A stretch of 62,601 nt of DNA. It comes from Desulfobotulus pelophilus. Lineage in GTDB: Bacteria; Desulfobacterota; Desulfobacteria; Desulfobacterales; ASO4-4. A model generated the notes under the pieces. It saw only the letters and a list, made by a program, of their open reading frames with translations, was not told where the DNA came from and did no database searches. Position 1 is the first letter of the stretch; each line of letters starts with the position of its first letter. Position numbers and translations under genes: made by a program. The stretch is taken from the NCBI RefSeq assembly GCF_026155325.1, contig NZ_JAPFPW010000018.1, forward strand, positions 1 through 62,601, given 5' to 3'. Of the stretch, positions 27,133 to 35,400 are shown piece after piece.

Positions 27133-28683
27133 ATGCTGGCCGATCTTGCAAGCCACCTTCCCGGACCCCTGTCCCACCTTTTCTTCATCAAAGCCATCAT
27201 GGCCGCCATTCTGGTGGCTCTGGTCTGCGGTGTTACGGGCTGCCTTGTCATCCTTCGAAAAATGAGTTTTCTCGGAGACGCCATCTCCCATGCCATGATA
27301 GCGGGTGTGGCCGCAGGCTATCTCATCATGAAACTTCTTTTCGGTGTGGAAGCCCATGCCCCCGCCATGCTTTTCGGTGCCCTTATGGCCGCCGTGGTGA
27401 CGGTAGGTCTCATCCACTTTGTTTCCAGTGTTTCCCGCATCAAGGAAGATACGGCCATCGGCATTATGTACACCGGCATTTTTGCCTTAGGTGTTGTCAT
27501 GGTTTCCCTTTTCAGGGACCATATTCATATTGATATCATGCATTTCATCATGGGGGATGTGCTGGCTGTTTCCGATGGAGACATCCTGCTTGCGGCCTTT
27601 GTCTGCGGCATTGTCCTCACCCTGATTCTCCTCTTCTTCCGCCACTTTCAGGCTTCGGCCTTTGACCCGGTCATGGCTGCTGCCATCGGCATTCCCGTAG
27701 GCATTTTCCACGGCCTGTTAACCCTCTGCGTCAGTCTTGTGGTGGTGGTGGGCGTGGGCATGGTCGGGGTTATTCTTGTTGTGGGACTTCTCATCACCCC
27801 GGCAGCCACAGCCTATCTGCTCACCAACAGGCTGGACCGCATGATGATACTGGCCGCTCTCTTTGCCGTAAACGGAGCCATCTGCGGACTTTTCATGGCC
27901 TATGCCATGGATGTGGCAGGTGGCGGAGCCATCATGCTTTTTCTCACCCTGCAGTTTCTTGCCGTACTTATGATCGCTCCGGAACACGGCATCCTTACCC
28001 GCTACATCCGCAAAATCCGCCATATTCCTGATAAAACCACAGAAGACATACTGGCCGGACTTCTACGCAAAGATCCCATGGGGCTTGCACCCGCATCCCT
28101 TCTTGAATCGGCAGGAACGGGAATACGGCTGGGACGCGCTCTGGCCCGGCTTGCAAGCGAGGGACATATCACCCAGGAAACGGATCTAGTACACCTCAGC
28201 CCCAAAGGCAGAGAAAAAGCCCTTGCCCTCCGAAGATCTCACAGAATATGGGAATCCTACCTGGCCCATGCCGGTGTGGAGCAGGAAAAAATCCACGAAA
28301 AAGCCCATGAACTGGAGCATATCCATGATCCGGATGTGCTGAAAAATCTCGACGATCTGCTGGGTCATCCCATGACAGACCCCCATGGCAGCGAAATACC
28401 CCAGGATCCCTGCCTGCACAAAAAAGGCTTTCTGTTCAGCTCAAGCCTCCTCAGGCCGGGACAGCAGGCCAGAGTCCGGACAGTTCCGGATTCCCTTAGC
28501 GATCAGATCAGAGAAGACATGGGCCTGTTCCTCCATGCACGGGATAAGGATGGCGAAAAATGGGAATTCCTCCTCCCCTCCGGCGAACCCTTTGTACTGG
28601 ATCATGCTTCTGCGGACGCCCTTGTGGTGGAAATGGATGAAAAAAGCTGCCACCCGAACTTTTCGCAGAAAAAGCAGGCTTGA
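27133..28683 (+). CDS. Metal ABC permease fused to a DtxR/MntR-like metalloregulator domain
   Basis: 516 residues, nearly twice the normal ~280-residue permease. Residues 1-~295 form a standard ABC-3 permease with eight or nine membrane segments (GVTGCLVILRKMSFLGDAIS, GVGMVGVILVVGLLITPAATAYLL). From ~300 the protein continues into a cytoplasmic winged-helix region (EDILAGLLRKD...ALARLASEGHITQ). A DtxR-type dimerisation and metal-binding segment follows, with AHELEHIHD and LGHPMTDPHGSEIP, keeping the Glu/His ligands of the MntR primary site. The end is an SH3-like tail (~430-505). I believe similar fusions are annotated elsewhere. Whether the domain binds DNA or gates transport by sensing internal metal is unknown. 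Confidence 0.88.
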   Translation: MLADLASHLPGPLSHLFFIKAIMAAILVALVCGVTGCLVILRKMSFLGDAISHAMIAGVAAGYLIMKLLFGVEAHAPAMLFGALMAAVVTVGLIHFVSSVSRIKEDTAIGIMYTGIFALGVVMVSLFRDHIHIDIMHFIMGDVLAVSDGDILLAAFVCGIVLTLILLFFRHFQASAFDPVMAAAIGIPVGIFHGLLTLCVSLVVVVGVGMVGVILVVGLLITPAATAYLLTNRLDRMMILAALFAVNGAICGLFMAYAMDVAGGGAIMLFLTLQFLAVLMIAPEHGILTRYIRKIRHIPDKTTEDILAGLLRKDPMGLAPASLLESAGTGIRLGRALARLASEGHITQETDLVHLSPKGREKALALRRSHRIWESYLAHAGVEQEKIHEKAHELEHIHDPDVLKNLDDLLGHPMTDPHGSEIPQDPCLHKKGFLFSSSLLRPGQQARVRTVPDSLSDQIREDMGLFLHARDKDGEKWEFLLPSGEPFVLDHASADALVVEMDEKSCHPNFSQKKQA

Positions 28684-28952
28684 ATTGCCTGAAAAGCAAT
28701 GATAGGCTTCTGTATACTTAGGTATCATCACACTGTGCCCCAATGGGAAATCCGTAACGACCATCCCTGCCACCGGGCCAGAAAAAATGGCTGAACCACC
28801 TTTTGTCGCTTATTTCGCAGGGTCTGACAGACTCTCTGACCAACTGGCCGCCCTGCGGAGGTCTCCGGCGGCAGGCCATCACAACTCCCCAACCCTTCTG
28901 CCTTATGATGCCGCAATGAAGGGTCAACATCCTACTGAAAACAGGGTTTTTC

Positions 28953-30308
28953 ATGAAAACTCTCTTTATTCCCAACGGCCATAACCCTGACCTCCGGGGC
29001 AACCCCGAGGCCAGCATCATCCACCTGCCCAGGCCTTCCCGTCTGGCAGTGGTTCCTTCGGCCTTTCCCTTTGTCAAACCCCGGCTGCAGGTCAAAGAAG
29101 GGGACAGGGTTTCCCTCGGCAGCTCCCTTTTTGAGGATAAAAGAAGGCCGGAACTCCGCTTTCTCTCCCCCGGCGGCGGCACCATTGAAACCATCGTCTT
29201 CGGCCCCAGACGCATTGTCACTGCCATCATCATCCGTCTCGATGAAAAGGAAGAAAGGGAATTCTTTCAACCCCTTGAGAACGAAGATCTTGAAACCATG
29301 GACAGGGAAGAACTGGTGCAGCATCTGGTAAAGGGCGGTCTCTGGCCGCTCTTTCGCAGTCTCCCCTTCCGGGCCATTGCAGACACCAAAGAGCTTCCGG
29401 ACACCCTCTATGTACGCATGGATTCTCACCAGCCCTTTTCCGCCCTGCCCGAAGCCTATCTTCAGGGACACCTGGAAGCTTTCCGCTTCGGTATCCGGGT
29501 TCTCAAAAAACTGGCAGGCCAGCTTGCCGTCTACACCTGTGCGGAACAGCACAGCTTTGTGCTCAATGAATGCCAGGGCGTGGTCAACCATACGGTCTTT
29601 GGCCGTTACCCGGCCCAGGATCCGGGAGTGGTTCACTACCACCTCAGGAAAAAAGGAAATACCGGAAAAGCCTGGTTCATTACAGGAGAAGATGTGCTGC
29701 TCATTGCCCATCTTCTGGAAACGGGCACCTATCCGGGCGAACGCACCTATGCCATGGGTGGAACCGGCCTTGCCAGCCCCTGCCATGTTCGTACACGATT
29801 CGGCGCTCCCGTCTCCCATCTTATTGAAGCCTGTGATCCTCTGGAAGGGAATTTCAGAAATATTGCAGGCGGCCTCTTCAGGGGCAGAAATGCCGGTCAG
29901 GAAGGTTTCATGTCCATGTATGAGACCAGCCTTGTCCGCATACCCGAAGGAAAGGAAAAAGAGTACTTTGGTTTTCTGAGACCGGGGCTTAGCAAAAACA
30001 GCGTGTCCCGAACCTTTCTTTCCGCCCTTTTCAACCGCCCGGCAAGGGTGGACTGCAACACCCACGGAGAGGAAAGGGCCTGCATCAACTGCGGTACCTG
30101 CACAAGACTCTGCCCGGTGGAAATGCTCCCCCAGTTTACCATGAAGGCCCTGCATGCCGATGCCATTGAAGAAGCCCTGGCCCACGGCCTGCTGGACTGT
30201 GTTCAGTGCGGGCTCTGTGCCTATGCCTGCCCTTCCAAAATTGATCTTTCCGGAATTTTTGGCAGTGCTCGGGAAAAACTGTATCAGGAACAGCAGAAAG
30301 GGGCCTGA
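28953..30308 (+). CDS. nqrA: Na+-translocating NADH:quinone reductase subunit A with two ferredoxin-type motifs
   Basis: 451 residues. The N-terminal part (SIIHLPRPSRLAVVPSAFPF, RPELRFLSPGGGTIETIVFG) and the middle (TYPGERTYAMGG, FRNIAGGLFRG, VSRTFLSAL) are typical NqrA, the cytoplasmic subunit near the quinone side. The unusual part is the C terminus, with Cys377/380/383/387 (CINCGTCTRLCP) and Cys416/419/422/426 (CVQCGLCAYACP). These are two full C-x2-C-x2-C-x3-C-P motifs such as RnfC uses for [4Fe-4S] clusters; the well-studied Vibrio NqrA binds no such clusters. First gene of the nqr operon, 2 bases from nqrB; the ribosome site is weak. Confidence 0.92.
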   Translation: MKTLFIPNGHNPDLRGNPEASIIHLPRPSRLAVVPSAFPFVKPRLQVKEGDRVSLGSSLFEDKRRPELRFLSPGGGTIETIVFGPRRIVTAIIIRLDEKEEREFFQPLENEDLETMDREELVQHLVKGGLWPLFRSLPFRAIADTKELPDTLYVRMDSHQPFSALPEAYLQGHLEAFRFGIRVLKKLAGQLAVYTCAEQHSFVLNECQGVVNHTVFGRYPAQDPGVVHYHLRKKGNTGKAWFITGEDVLLIAHLLETGTYPGERTYAMGGTGLASPCHVRTRFGAPVSHLIEACDPLEGNFRNIAGGLFRGRNAGQEGFMSMYETSLVRIPEGKEKEYFGFLRPGLSKNSVSRTFLSALFNRPARVDCNTHGEERACINCGTCTRLCPVEMLPQFTMKALHADAIEEALAHGLLDCVQCGLCAYACPSKIDLSGIFGSAREKLYQEQQKGA

Positions 30309-30310
30309 CC

Positions 30311-31483
30311 ATGCAGCGTTGGATAAGAAGTTTTTTTGATACCCACAGGCCCAAATTTGAAAAAGAGGGCAGACTCCACCGCTATCACGGACTGTTTGAA
30401 GCCTTTGAGACCATTTTCTTTCTTCCGGACAGCACCACATCCCAAAGCCCCCACATCCGGGACAGTCTGGATCTCAAACGCTTCATGAGTATTGTGATTC
30501 TTGCCATTGTTCCCGTTACCCTGTTTGGCATTTACAATACGGGCTACTACGCCTGTCTCGCTGCAGGAGAGTCCACAGCCTTTATTCCTTCTTTCATGCA
30601 GGGGCTTTTTATCTTCATACCCCTTCTGGTGGTCAGCTACGGAGTGGGCTTTTTCTGGGAAGCCCTGTTCGCCGTCCGAAGGGGCCATGGAATCAGTGAA
30701 GGCTTTCTGGTCTCCGGCCTGCTCTACCCCCTTATCCTGCCACCGGATCTGCCCCTGTGGCAGGCCGCCATCGGCATCAGCTTCGGCGTGGTCATCGGCA
30801 AGGAAATTTTCGGCGGCACGGGCCGCAACCTTCTCAACCCCGCCCTCACGGCCAGAGCCTTTGTCTTTTTCGCCTATCCCGGTCAGATGTCCGGAGATGC
30901 CGTGTGGATTTCCGGCGGTGCCACGGATGCGGTTTCCGGTGCCACAGCCCTTGCCATCAGCGCCCAGGCCGAACCCGGATCCCAGATTCCCGCCATGCTG
31001 GATCAGGCAGGGCTGGGGCTTTTTGAACTGTTTGTGGGCCGAACTCCGGGCAGTATCGGCGAAACCTCAGCCCTGCTCTGCATTGTGGGTGCCCTCATCC
31101 TGATCATAACAGGCGTTGCCAACTGGCGGATCATGGTGGGAGGCGTGCTGGGCGTTCTGGGAACGGGCATGCTCCTCAATCAGCTGGCCACAGGCTCCTT
31201 TGCAGCGGCCATGGCCCTGCCCGCTTACTACCACCTTGTCATGGGTGGCTTTGCCTTTGGCATTGTCTTTATGGCAACGGACCCGGTGTCGGCACCGGGC
31301 ACGGATGCAGCCCGGTGGCTCTACGGCTTTCTCATCGGTGCCCTGACCGTGCTGATACGGGTTTTCAACCCTGCCTATCCCGAAGGCACCATGCTGGCCA
31401 TTCTCTTTATGAACCTGTTTGCACCGCTTCTGGACCACTTTGTCATCCAGATCCGGCTGAGAAAGAGGATATCCCATGTCTGA
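30311..31483 (+). CDS. nqrB: Na+-translocating NADH:quinone reductase subunit B
   Basis: 390 residues, polytopic, close to the usual ~410. It carries the covalent-FMN site SGATAL with Thr212 as the flavinylated residue and the family segments GTGRNLLNPALTARAFVFFAYP, YHLVMGGFAFGIVFMATDPVSAP and FNPAYPEGTMLAILFMNLFAPLLDH. NqrB is the main membrane subunit, carrying riboflavin and FMN and forming the sodium path. It starts 2 bases after nqrA and overlaps nqrC by 8 bases, consistent with tight coupling. Confidence 0.95.
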   Translation: MQRWIRSFFDTHRPKFEKEGRLHRYHGLFEAFETIFFLPDSTTSQSPHIRDSLDLKRFMSIVILAIVPVTLFGIYNTGYYACLAAGESTAFIPSFMQGLFIFIPLLVVSYGVGFFWEALFAVRRGHGISEGFLVSGLLYPLILPPDLPLWQAAIGISFGVVIGKEIFGGTGRNLLNPALTARAFVFFAYPGQMSGDAVWISGGATDAVSGATALAISAQAEPGSQIPAMLDQAGLGLFELFVGRTPGSIGETSALLCIVGALILIITGVANWRIMVGGVLGVLGTGMLLNQLATGSFAAAMALPAYYHLVMGGFAFGIVFMATDPVSAPGTDAARWLYGFLIGALTVLIRVFNPAYPEGTMLAILFMNLFAPLLDHFVIQIRLRKRISHV

Positions 31484-32180
31484 AAGCCGATCCATCCGCT
31501 TTACCTTATACCTCTGCCTTGTCTGCAGCATTCTTCTCACCGCAGCGGCCACGGGACTGAAACCCAGACAGGATGCCAATGCAAGGCTGGATCGCCAGAA
31601 GAACGTACTTAAGGCCGCAGGACTTCTTCCGGAAGACCAAAAATTCACAGCCACGGAAGTAGAGGCCCTTTTCTCAAAACGCATACGGGCTGTGGCAGCA
31701 GACGCTGAAGGCAGGCCTGTGGAAGAAGGCGGGGATAAGACCCTTGTTTTTTTCCTGAAAACGGACAGCAACGGCACAATCAGCGAGGGCTACATTCTCC
31801 GCCTTGAATCCAGAGGGCTCTGGGGGAAAATATACGGCTACCTCGCCCTGGAAGCGGACGGCGTAGAGATATCCGGTTTTACGGTGTACGCCCATCAGGA
31901 AACCCCGGGCCTTGGCGGAGACATTGAAAGCAGGTCTTTTCAGCAGAGCTTTACCGGCAGACGCATTCTGGACGAGAACAACACCTTCCGTGGCCTGCGG
32001 GTGGCCAAGGGAAAGGCATCTTCCGATGATCCCCACAGCGTGGACGGCATTTCCGGTGCCACCTTAACGGGCAACTACCTTTCCGAAGGCATCATGGATG
32101 TACTGAAAAGATTTGAACCCGTATCCGCCCGGTTCCGGGCTGGTGAGGGCGACGGCTATCTGATGGAGGAGACCCCATGA
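31476..32180 (+). CDS. nqrC: Na+-translocating NADH:quinone reductase subunit C
   Basis: 234 residues with one N-terminal membrane segment (~9-27) and a periplasmic FMN-binding domain. The flavin attachment motif SGATLT (Thr196) follows DGI, as in all NqrC/RnfG proteins, and [12 protein letters not shown] is the other family landmark. A covalent flavin transferase (ApbE) would be needed for FMN attachment; none is encoded in this window. Overlaps nqrB by 8 bases and nqrD by 4. Confidence 0.95.
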   Translation: MSESRSIRFTLYLCLVCSILLTAAATGLKPRQDANARLDRQKNVLKAAGLLPEDQKFTATEVEALFSKRIRAVAADAEGRPVEEGGDKTLVFFLKTDSNGTISEGYILRLESRGLWGKIYGYLALEADGVEISGFTVYAHQETPGLGGDIESRSFQQSFTGRRILDENNTFRGLRVAKGKASSDDPHSVDGISGATLTGNYLSEGIMDVLKRFEPVSARFRAGEGDGYLMEETP

Positions 32181-32809
32181 GTCTGAAAAGCAGTCCCTAC
32201 TATAAAGCCCTTACGGAACCCATACTGGGCAACAACCCCATCAACATTCAGATGCTGGGCATATGCTCCGCCCTTGCCGTAACCGTACAGCTGAACACGG
32301 CCATTGTCATGGGCCTTTCCATGACCTTTGTCACGGCATTCGCAAGCCTCATCGTATCTTCCATGCGCCGCCACATTCCCCGTAACATCCGTATTATTGT
32401 GGAGCTTTTTGTCATATCCAGCCTTGTCATTCTCACGGATCAGGTGCTCAAAGCCTTTCTCTATGATATCAGCAAGCAGCTTTCCGTCTTTGTGGGACTG
32501 ATCATCACCAACTGTGCCGTCATGGGCCGTGCCGAAACCTATGCCCTGGGCAACCCCCCCGGTCTCTCCTTCTGTGACGGGCTGGGAAACGGTCTGGGCT
32601 ACTCCCTCGTGCTGGTGGGCGTTGCCTTTATTCGGGAACTTTTCGGCTCCGGCTCCCTTTTCGGACGGCAGATCGTCCCGGATGCCCTGTATCGGGCAGG
32701 ATACAGCGACATGGGCTTCATGCTGCTGGCTCCTGCGGCCTTCATCATCATAGGGCTTTTTGTCTGGTTCCAGAAAGCTGTGCTGCAGAAAGACGAAGGA
32801 AAAGGATAA
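32177..32809 (+). CDS. nqrD: Na+-translocating NADH:quinone reductase subunit D
   Basis: 210 residues with about six membrane segments. Family landmarks are [18 protein letters not shown], the half-channel [39 protein letters not shown], and the [13 protein letters not shown] motif. The conserved Cys in TNCAVMG helps hold the Fe-S centre between NqrD and NqrE in the enzyme structures. Its start overlaps nqrC as ATGA. The normal next gene, nqrE, is separated by about 640 bases holding two foreign-looking genes. Confidence 0.95.
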   Translation: MSLKSSPYYKALTEPILGNNPINIQMLGICSALAVTVQLNTAIVMGLSMTFVTAFASLIVSSMRRHIPRNIRIIVELFVISSLVILTDQVLKAFLYDISKQLSVFVGLIITNCAVMGRAETYALGNPPGLSFCDGLGNGLGYSLVLVGVAFIRELFGSGSLFGRQIVPDALYRAGYSDMGFMLLAPAAFIIIGLFVWFQKAVLQKDEGKG

Positions 32810-32815
32810 AAGCTT

Positions 32816-33085
32816 ATGCCTACCCTGCTCCAAAAATCCGGTAAAAAAGTCCATTTTGACGATCATTATCTCCATGTGGATCTTAGGGATGGCCGCAGAA
32901 TATCAACGCCCCTCAAATGGTATCCCGAACTTGAAACAGCATCTTTACGATCCATCAGAAATTATCAGTTTATATGCGATGCTACTGGCATTGAGTGGCC
33001 GGATCTTGATTACCATCTGAGCATTGAGGGTATGCTGCCACTGCCTTACATTTTCACAGGTAGTAAGAAAAAAGGACCGGAATAA
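32816..33085 (+). CDS. DUF2442 family protein inserted in the nqr operon
   Basis: 89 residues. The DUF2442 pattern is clear: VHFDDHYLHVDLRDGRRIS, PLKWYPELETAS, then FICDATGIEWPDLDYHLSIEGML. Family members are small proteins commonly found beside toxin-antitoxin-type partners; their biochemical role is not established. It begins 6 bases after nqrD and its stop abuts the next start, so it is translated from the nqr transcript. It has no known connection with Na+-NQR. Confidence 0.85.
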   Translation: MPTLLQKSGKKVHFDDHYLHVDLRDGRRISTPLKWYPELETASLRSIRNYQFICDATGIEWPDLDYHLSIEGMLPLPYIFTGSKKKGPE

Positions 33086-33399
33086 TGAAAGACCTGCAGA
33101 GGAAGATCATACAGCAGGAAGATATACTGAACTGCATGCGGGATTTCAAAAACCGCAGACAAGATGAATATTTCATACTGAAAATAGGCGTTTTTGGTTC
33201 CGTTGCCCGCAATGATATCAAAGAAGAAAGCGACATTGATGTGGTCGTGGAACTGAAAAAACCGGATCTTTTCTCCCTCATTGGCATCAAACAGGAACTG
33301 GAGGAGCATCTGCACAGAAAGGTGGATGTGGTCCGGTACAGACAAGGCATGAATGCCTTCCTGAAAACAAGGATAGACAGGGAAGCCCTGTATGTATGA
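33085..33399 (+). CDS. MNT-type minimal nucleotidyltransferase (antitoxin family)
   Basis: 104 residues. The Pol-beta nucleotidyltransferase core is intact: IGVFGSVARNDIKEESDIDVVVEL, with the GS-x10-DxD catalytic motif, then LIGIKQELEEHLHRKVDVVRY and the ending REALYV typical of MNT proteins. In MNT/HEPN pairs the MNT protein is the antitoxin and AMPylates the HEPN toxin. Here no full HEPN gene follows, only a 24-codon frame at 33392. It overlaps the DUF2442 gene by one base and lies inside the nqr operon. Confidence 0.88.
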   Translation: MKDLQRKIIQQEDILNCMRDFKNRRQDEYFILKIGVFGSVARNDIKEESDIDVVVELKKPDLFSLIGIKQELEEHLHRKVDVVRYRQGMNAFLKTRIDREALYV

Positions 33400-33466
33400 C
33401 AGTGTGATCACCGGCATGGAGAAGATGCGGTTTTTTATGAAAAGGAGTCCATGGTGGAAAATCTGA
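33392..33466 (+). pseudogene. 24-codon frame, possible truncated HEPN toxin start
   Basis: An ATG overlapping the MNT stop by 8 bases opens a 24-codon frame beginning M-Y-D. This is where a HEPN partner normally starts, often with a similar opening. It stops after 24 codons inside the nqrE start region. The AAAGGAG site for nqrE lies within it. It may be a deletion remnant of a HEPN gene or chance. Confidence 0.25.
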
Positions 33467-34062
33467 TGGGTATTTTTCTCAATTCTGTTTTTGTGGGCAA
33501 TATTCTTTTGGCCTACTTCCTTGGCATGTGCTCCTTTGTGGCCGTTTCCGGCAACCTGAAAACCGCAACGGGGCTGGGTTTTGCCGTTATTTTTGTTCTG
33601 GCCATCACCACGCCGGTGAACTGGTTCATCCATCATTATCTGCTGGCACCGGGTGCCCTGGCCTGGGCTGGGTTGCCGGACGTGGATCTGAATTTTTTAC
33701 GGTTCATCACCTTCATAGCCTCCATTGCCGCCATGGTACAGATTGTGGAAATGGTCATAGAACGCATATCCCAGGCCCTTTATACGGCGCTTGGGGTCTT
33801 TCTGCCGCTGATCGCCGTTAACTGCGCCATTCTGGGAACCTCCCTTTTCATGGTGGAAAGAAACTATAATTTCAATGAATCCCTTGTTTTTGGCTTAGGG
33901 TCTGGAACGGGCTGGTTTCTGGCCATTGTGGCCATGGCTTCCCTGCGTCAGAAGCTGCGCTACGCCGATCTTCCCTACGGCCTTGAAGGCTATGGCATCA
34001 CCATGATCGTCTCAGGACTCATGGCCATGGGTTTCATGATTTTTTCCGGCATAGCCCTGTAA
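33451..34062 (+). CDS. nqrE: Na+-translocating NADH:quinone reductase subunit E
   Basis: 203 residues with six membrane segments. Landmarks: [22 protein letters not shown], the [10 protein letters not shown] segment, and [18 protein letters not shown], whose Cys pairs with that of NqrD at the intramembrane Fe-S centre; also [24 protein letters not shown]. The start at 33451 has AAAGGAG six bases upstream. It is separated from nqrD by the DUF2442 and MNT genes but followed normally by nqrF after 18 bases. Confidence 0.95.
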   Translation: MVENLMGIFLNSVFVGNILLAYFLGMCSFVAVSGNLKTATGLGFAVIFVLAITTPVNWFIHHYLLAPGALAWAGLPDVDLNFLRFITFIASIAAMVQIVEMVIERISQALYTALGVFLPLIAVNCAILGTSLFMVERNYNFNESLVFGLGSGTGWFLAIVAMASLRQKLRYADLPYGLEGYGITMIVSGLMAMGFMIFSGIAL

Positions 34063-34080
34063 ACAATAAGGAGAAAGACC

Positions 34081-35295
34081 ATGATCTTTCTTGTAAGTTT
34101 TGTGGTGTTCACGGGCGTCACCCTTTCTTTGGTGCTGCTGCTTCTTTTTGTGGAATCAAGGCTGGTTAAAAAAGAGGACAGCCGTATTCTCATAAATGGG
34201 GATGAAGACAAAAGTATTACGGTGTCCACCGGCAGCACCCTCCTGAGCAGCCTTGTGAGTCAGGGCATCCTCCTGCCCTCGGCCTGTGGCGGGGGCGGCA
34301 CCTGCGCCATGTGCAAATGCAAGGTTCTGGAAGGCGGCGGTGACGTCCTGCCCACGGAACTTTCCCACCTGAGCCGTAAGGAAAAAGCGGAAGGTATCCG
34401 CCTTGCCTGCCAGCTCAAAGTGCGCAACAACCTGTCCATCGCCATTCCGGAAGAAATTTTCAGCATCAGAAAGTACCATGCCACGGTGGTATCCAACCGA
34501 AGCGTTGGCACCTACATCAAAGAACTTCTTCTCAAAGTGGATCCAGATGAAGACTTCTCCTTTGAGGCGGGCCAGTACATACAGATTGACATTCCCGAAT
34601 ATAAGCTTTCTTTTTCAGATTTTTCCATTCCCACGACCTATGTGGATGACTGGGACAAATACCAGTTATGGAACATCAAAGCCCGGTCTGAAGAAAGGGT
34701 GTTCCGTGCCTATTCCCTTGCCAATCCTCCCTATGAGGACCAGCCACGGCTCACCGTCCGCATTGCCACACCACCCGAAGACCAGCCCGATGCACCTCCT
34801 GGAGTGGGATCTTCTTTTATATTCAACCTCAAGGAAGGCGAGAAAATCACCTTCAGCGGTCCCTACGGAGATTTTCTCGTAAAGGATTCCGAAAAAGAAA
34901 TATGCTTTGTGGGGGGCGGTGCGGGCATGGCACCCATGCGCAGCCATATTCTGCATCAGCTCAATACCCTGCATACAAAACGAAAAATCACCTTCTGGTA
35001 CGGAGCAAGGTCCAGAAGGGAAATGTTCTATGATGATGATTTTAAATCCCTTAGGGAAAAATATCCCAACTTCCATTATCAGGTGGCACTCTCCGAACCC
35101 CTGCCCGAAGATCAGTGGGATGGACCCACGGGCTTTATCCATCAGGTTTTGTATGAAAGCTACCTGAAAAAGCACGAAGATCCTTCTGAAATTGAGTATT
35201 ATCTCTGCGGACCTCCTGTAATGGTGGACGCAGTGGTGGATATTTTGTGGAACCTGGGAGTGGAAGAAGAGATGATCGCCTATGACAAGTTTTAG
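34081..35295 (+). CDS. nqrF: Na+-translocating NADH:quinone reductase subunit F (NADH dehydrogenase subunit)
   Basis: 404 residues, the usual length. One N-terminal membrane anchor (~3-24) is followed by a [2Fe-2S] ferredoxin domain with Cys69, Cys75, Cys78 and Cys110. Next is an FAD domain (RAYSLANPPYED) and an NADH domain (GGGAGMAPMRSHI, FWYGARSRREMFYDDDF, YYLCGPPVMVDAV). It takes electrons from NADH and passes them via FAD and 2Fe-2S to the membrane subunits. Ribosome site AAGGAG upstream. Last gene of the nqr operon. Confidence 0.96.
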   Translation: MIFLVSFVVFTGVTLSLVLLLLFVESRLVKKEDSRILINGDEDKSITVSTGSTLLSSLVSQGILLPSACGGGGTCAMCKCKVLEGGGDVLPTELSHLSRKEKAEGIRLACQLKVRNNLSIAIPEEIFSIRKYHATVVSNRSVGTYIKELLLKVDPDEDFSFEAGQYIQIDIPEYKLSFSDFSIPTTYVDDWDKYQLWNIKARSEERVFRAYSLANPPYEDQPRLTVRIATPPEDQPDAPPGVGSSFIFNLKEGEKITFSGPYGDFLVKDSEKEICFVGGGAGMAPMRSHILHQLNTLHTKRKITFWYGARSRREMFYDDDFKSLREKYPNFHYQVALSEPLPEDQWDGPTGFIHQVLYESYLKKHEDPSEIEYYLCGPPVMVDAVVDILWNLGVEEEMIAYDKF

Positions 35296-35400
35296 CCTGC
35301 CTGTTCAACATATTGTATTCTGACATGCCCGCGCCTTACAAGTCAGGTTGTAGCTTAATCAGAATCCGCGCACCCATCCGGTGAAGTAAGGAGACCCTGC

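Noticed and set aside
28953-35295. Rnf complex instead of Nqr
   Set aside because: The RnfC-like cysteines in the first subunit suggested Rnf, but the last gene is a clear NqrF with 2Fe-2S, FAD and NADH domains, there is no RnfB, and the order is nqrABCDEF.
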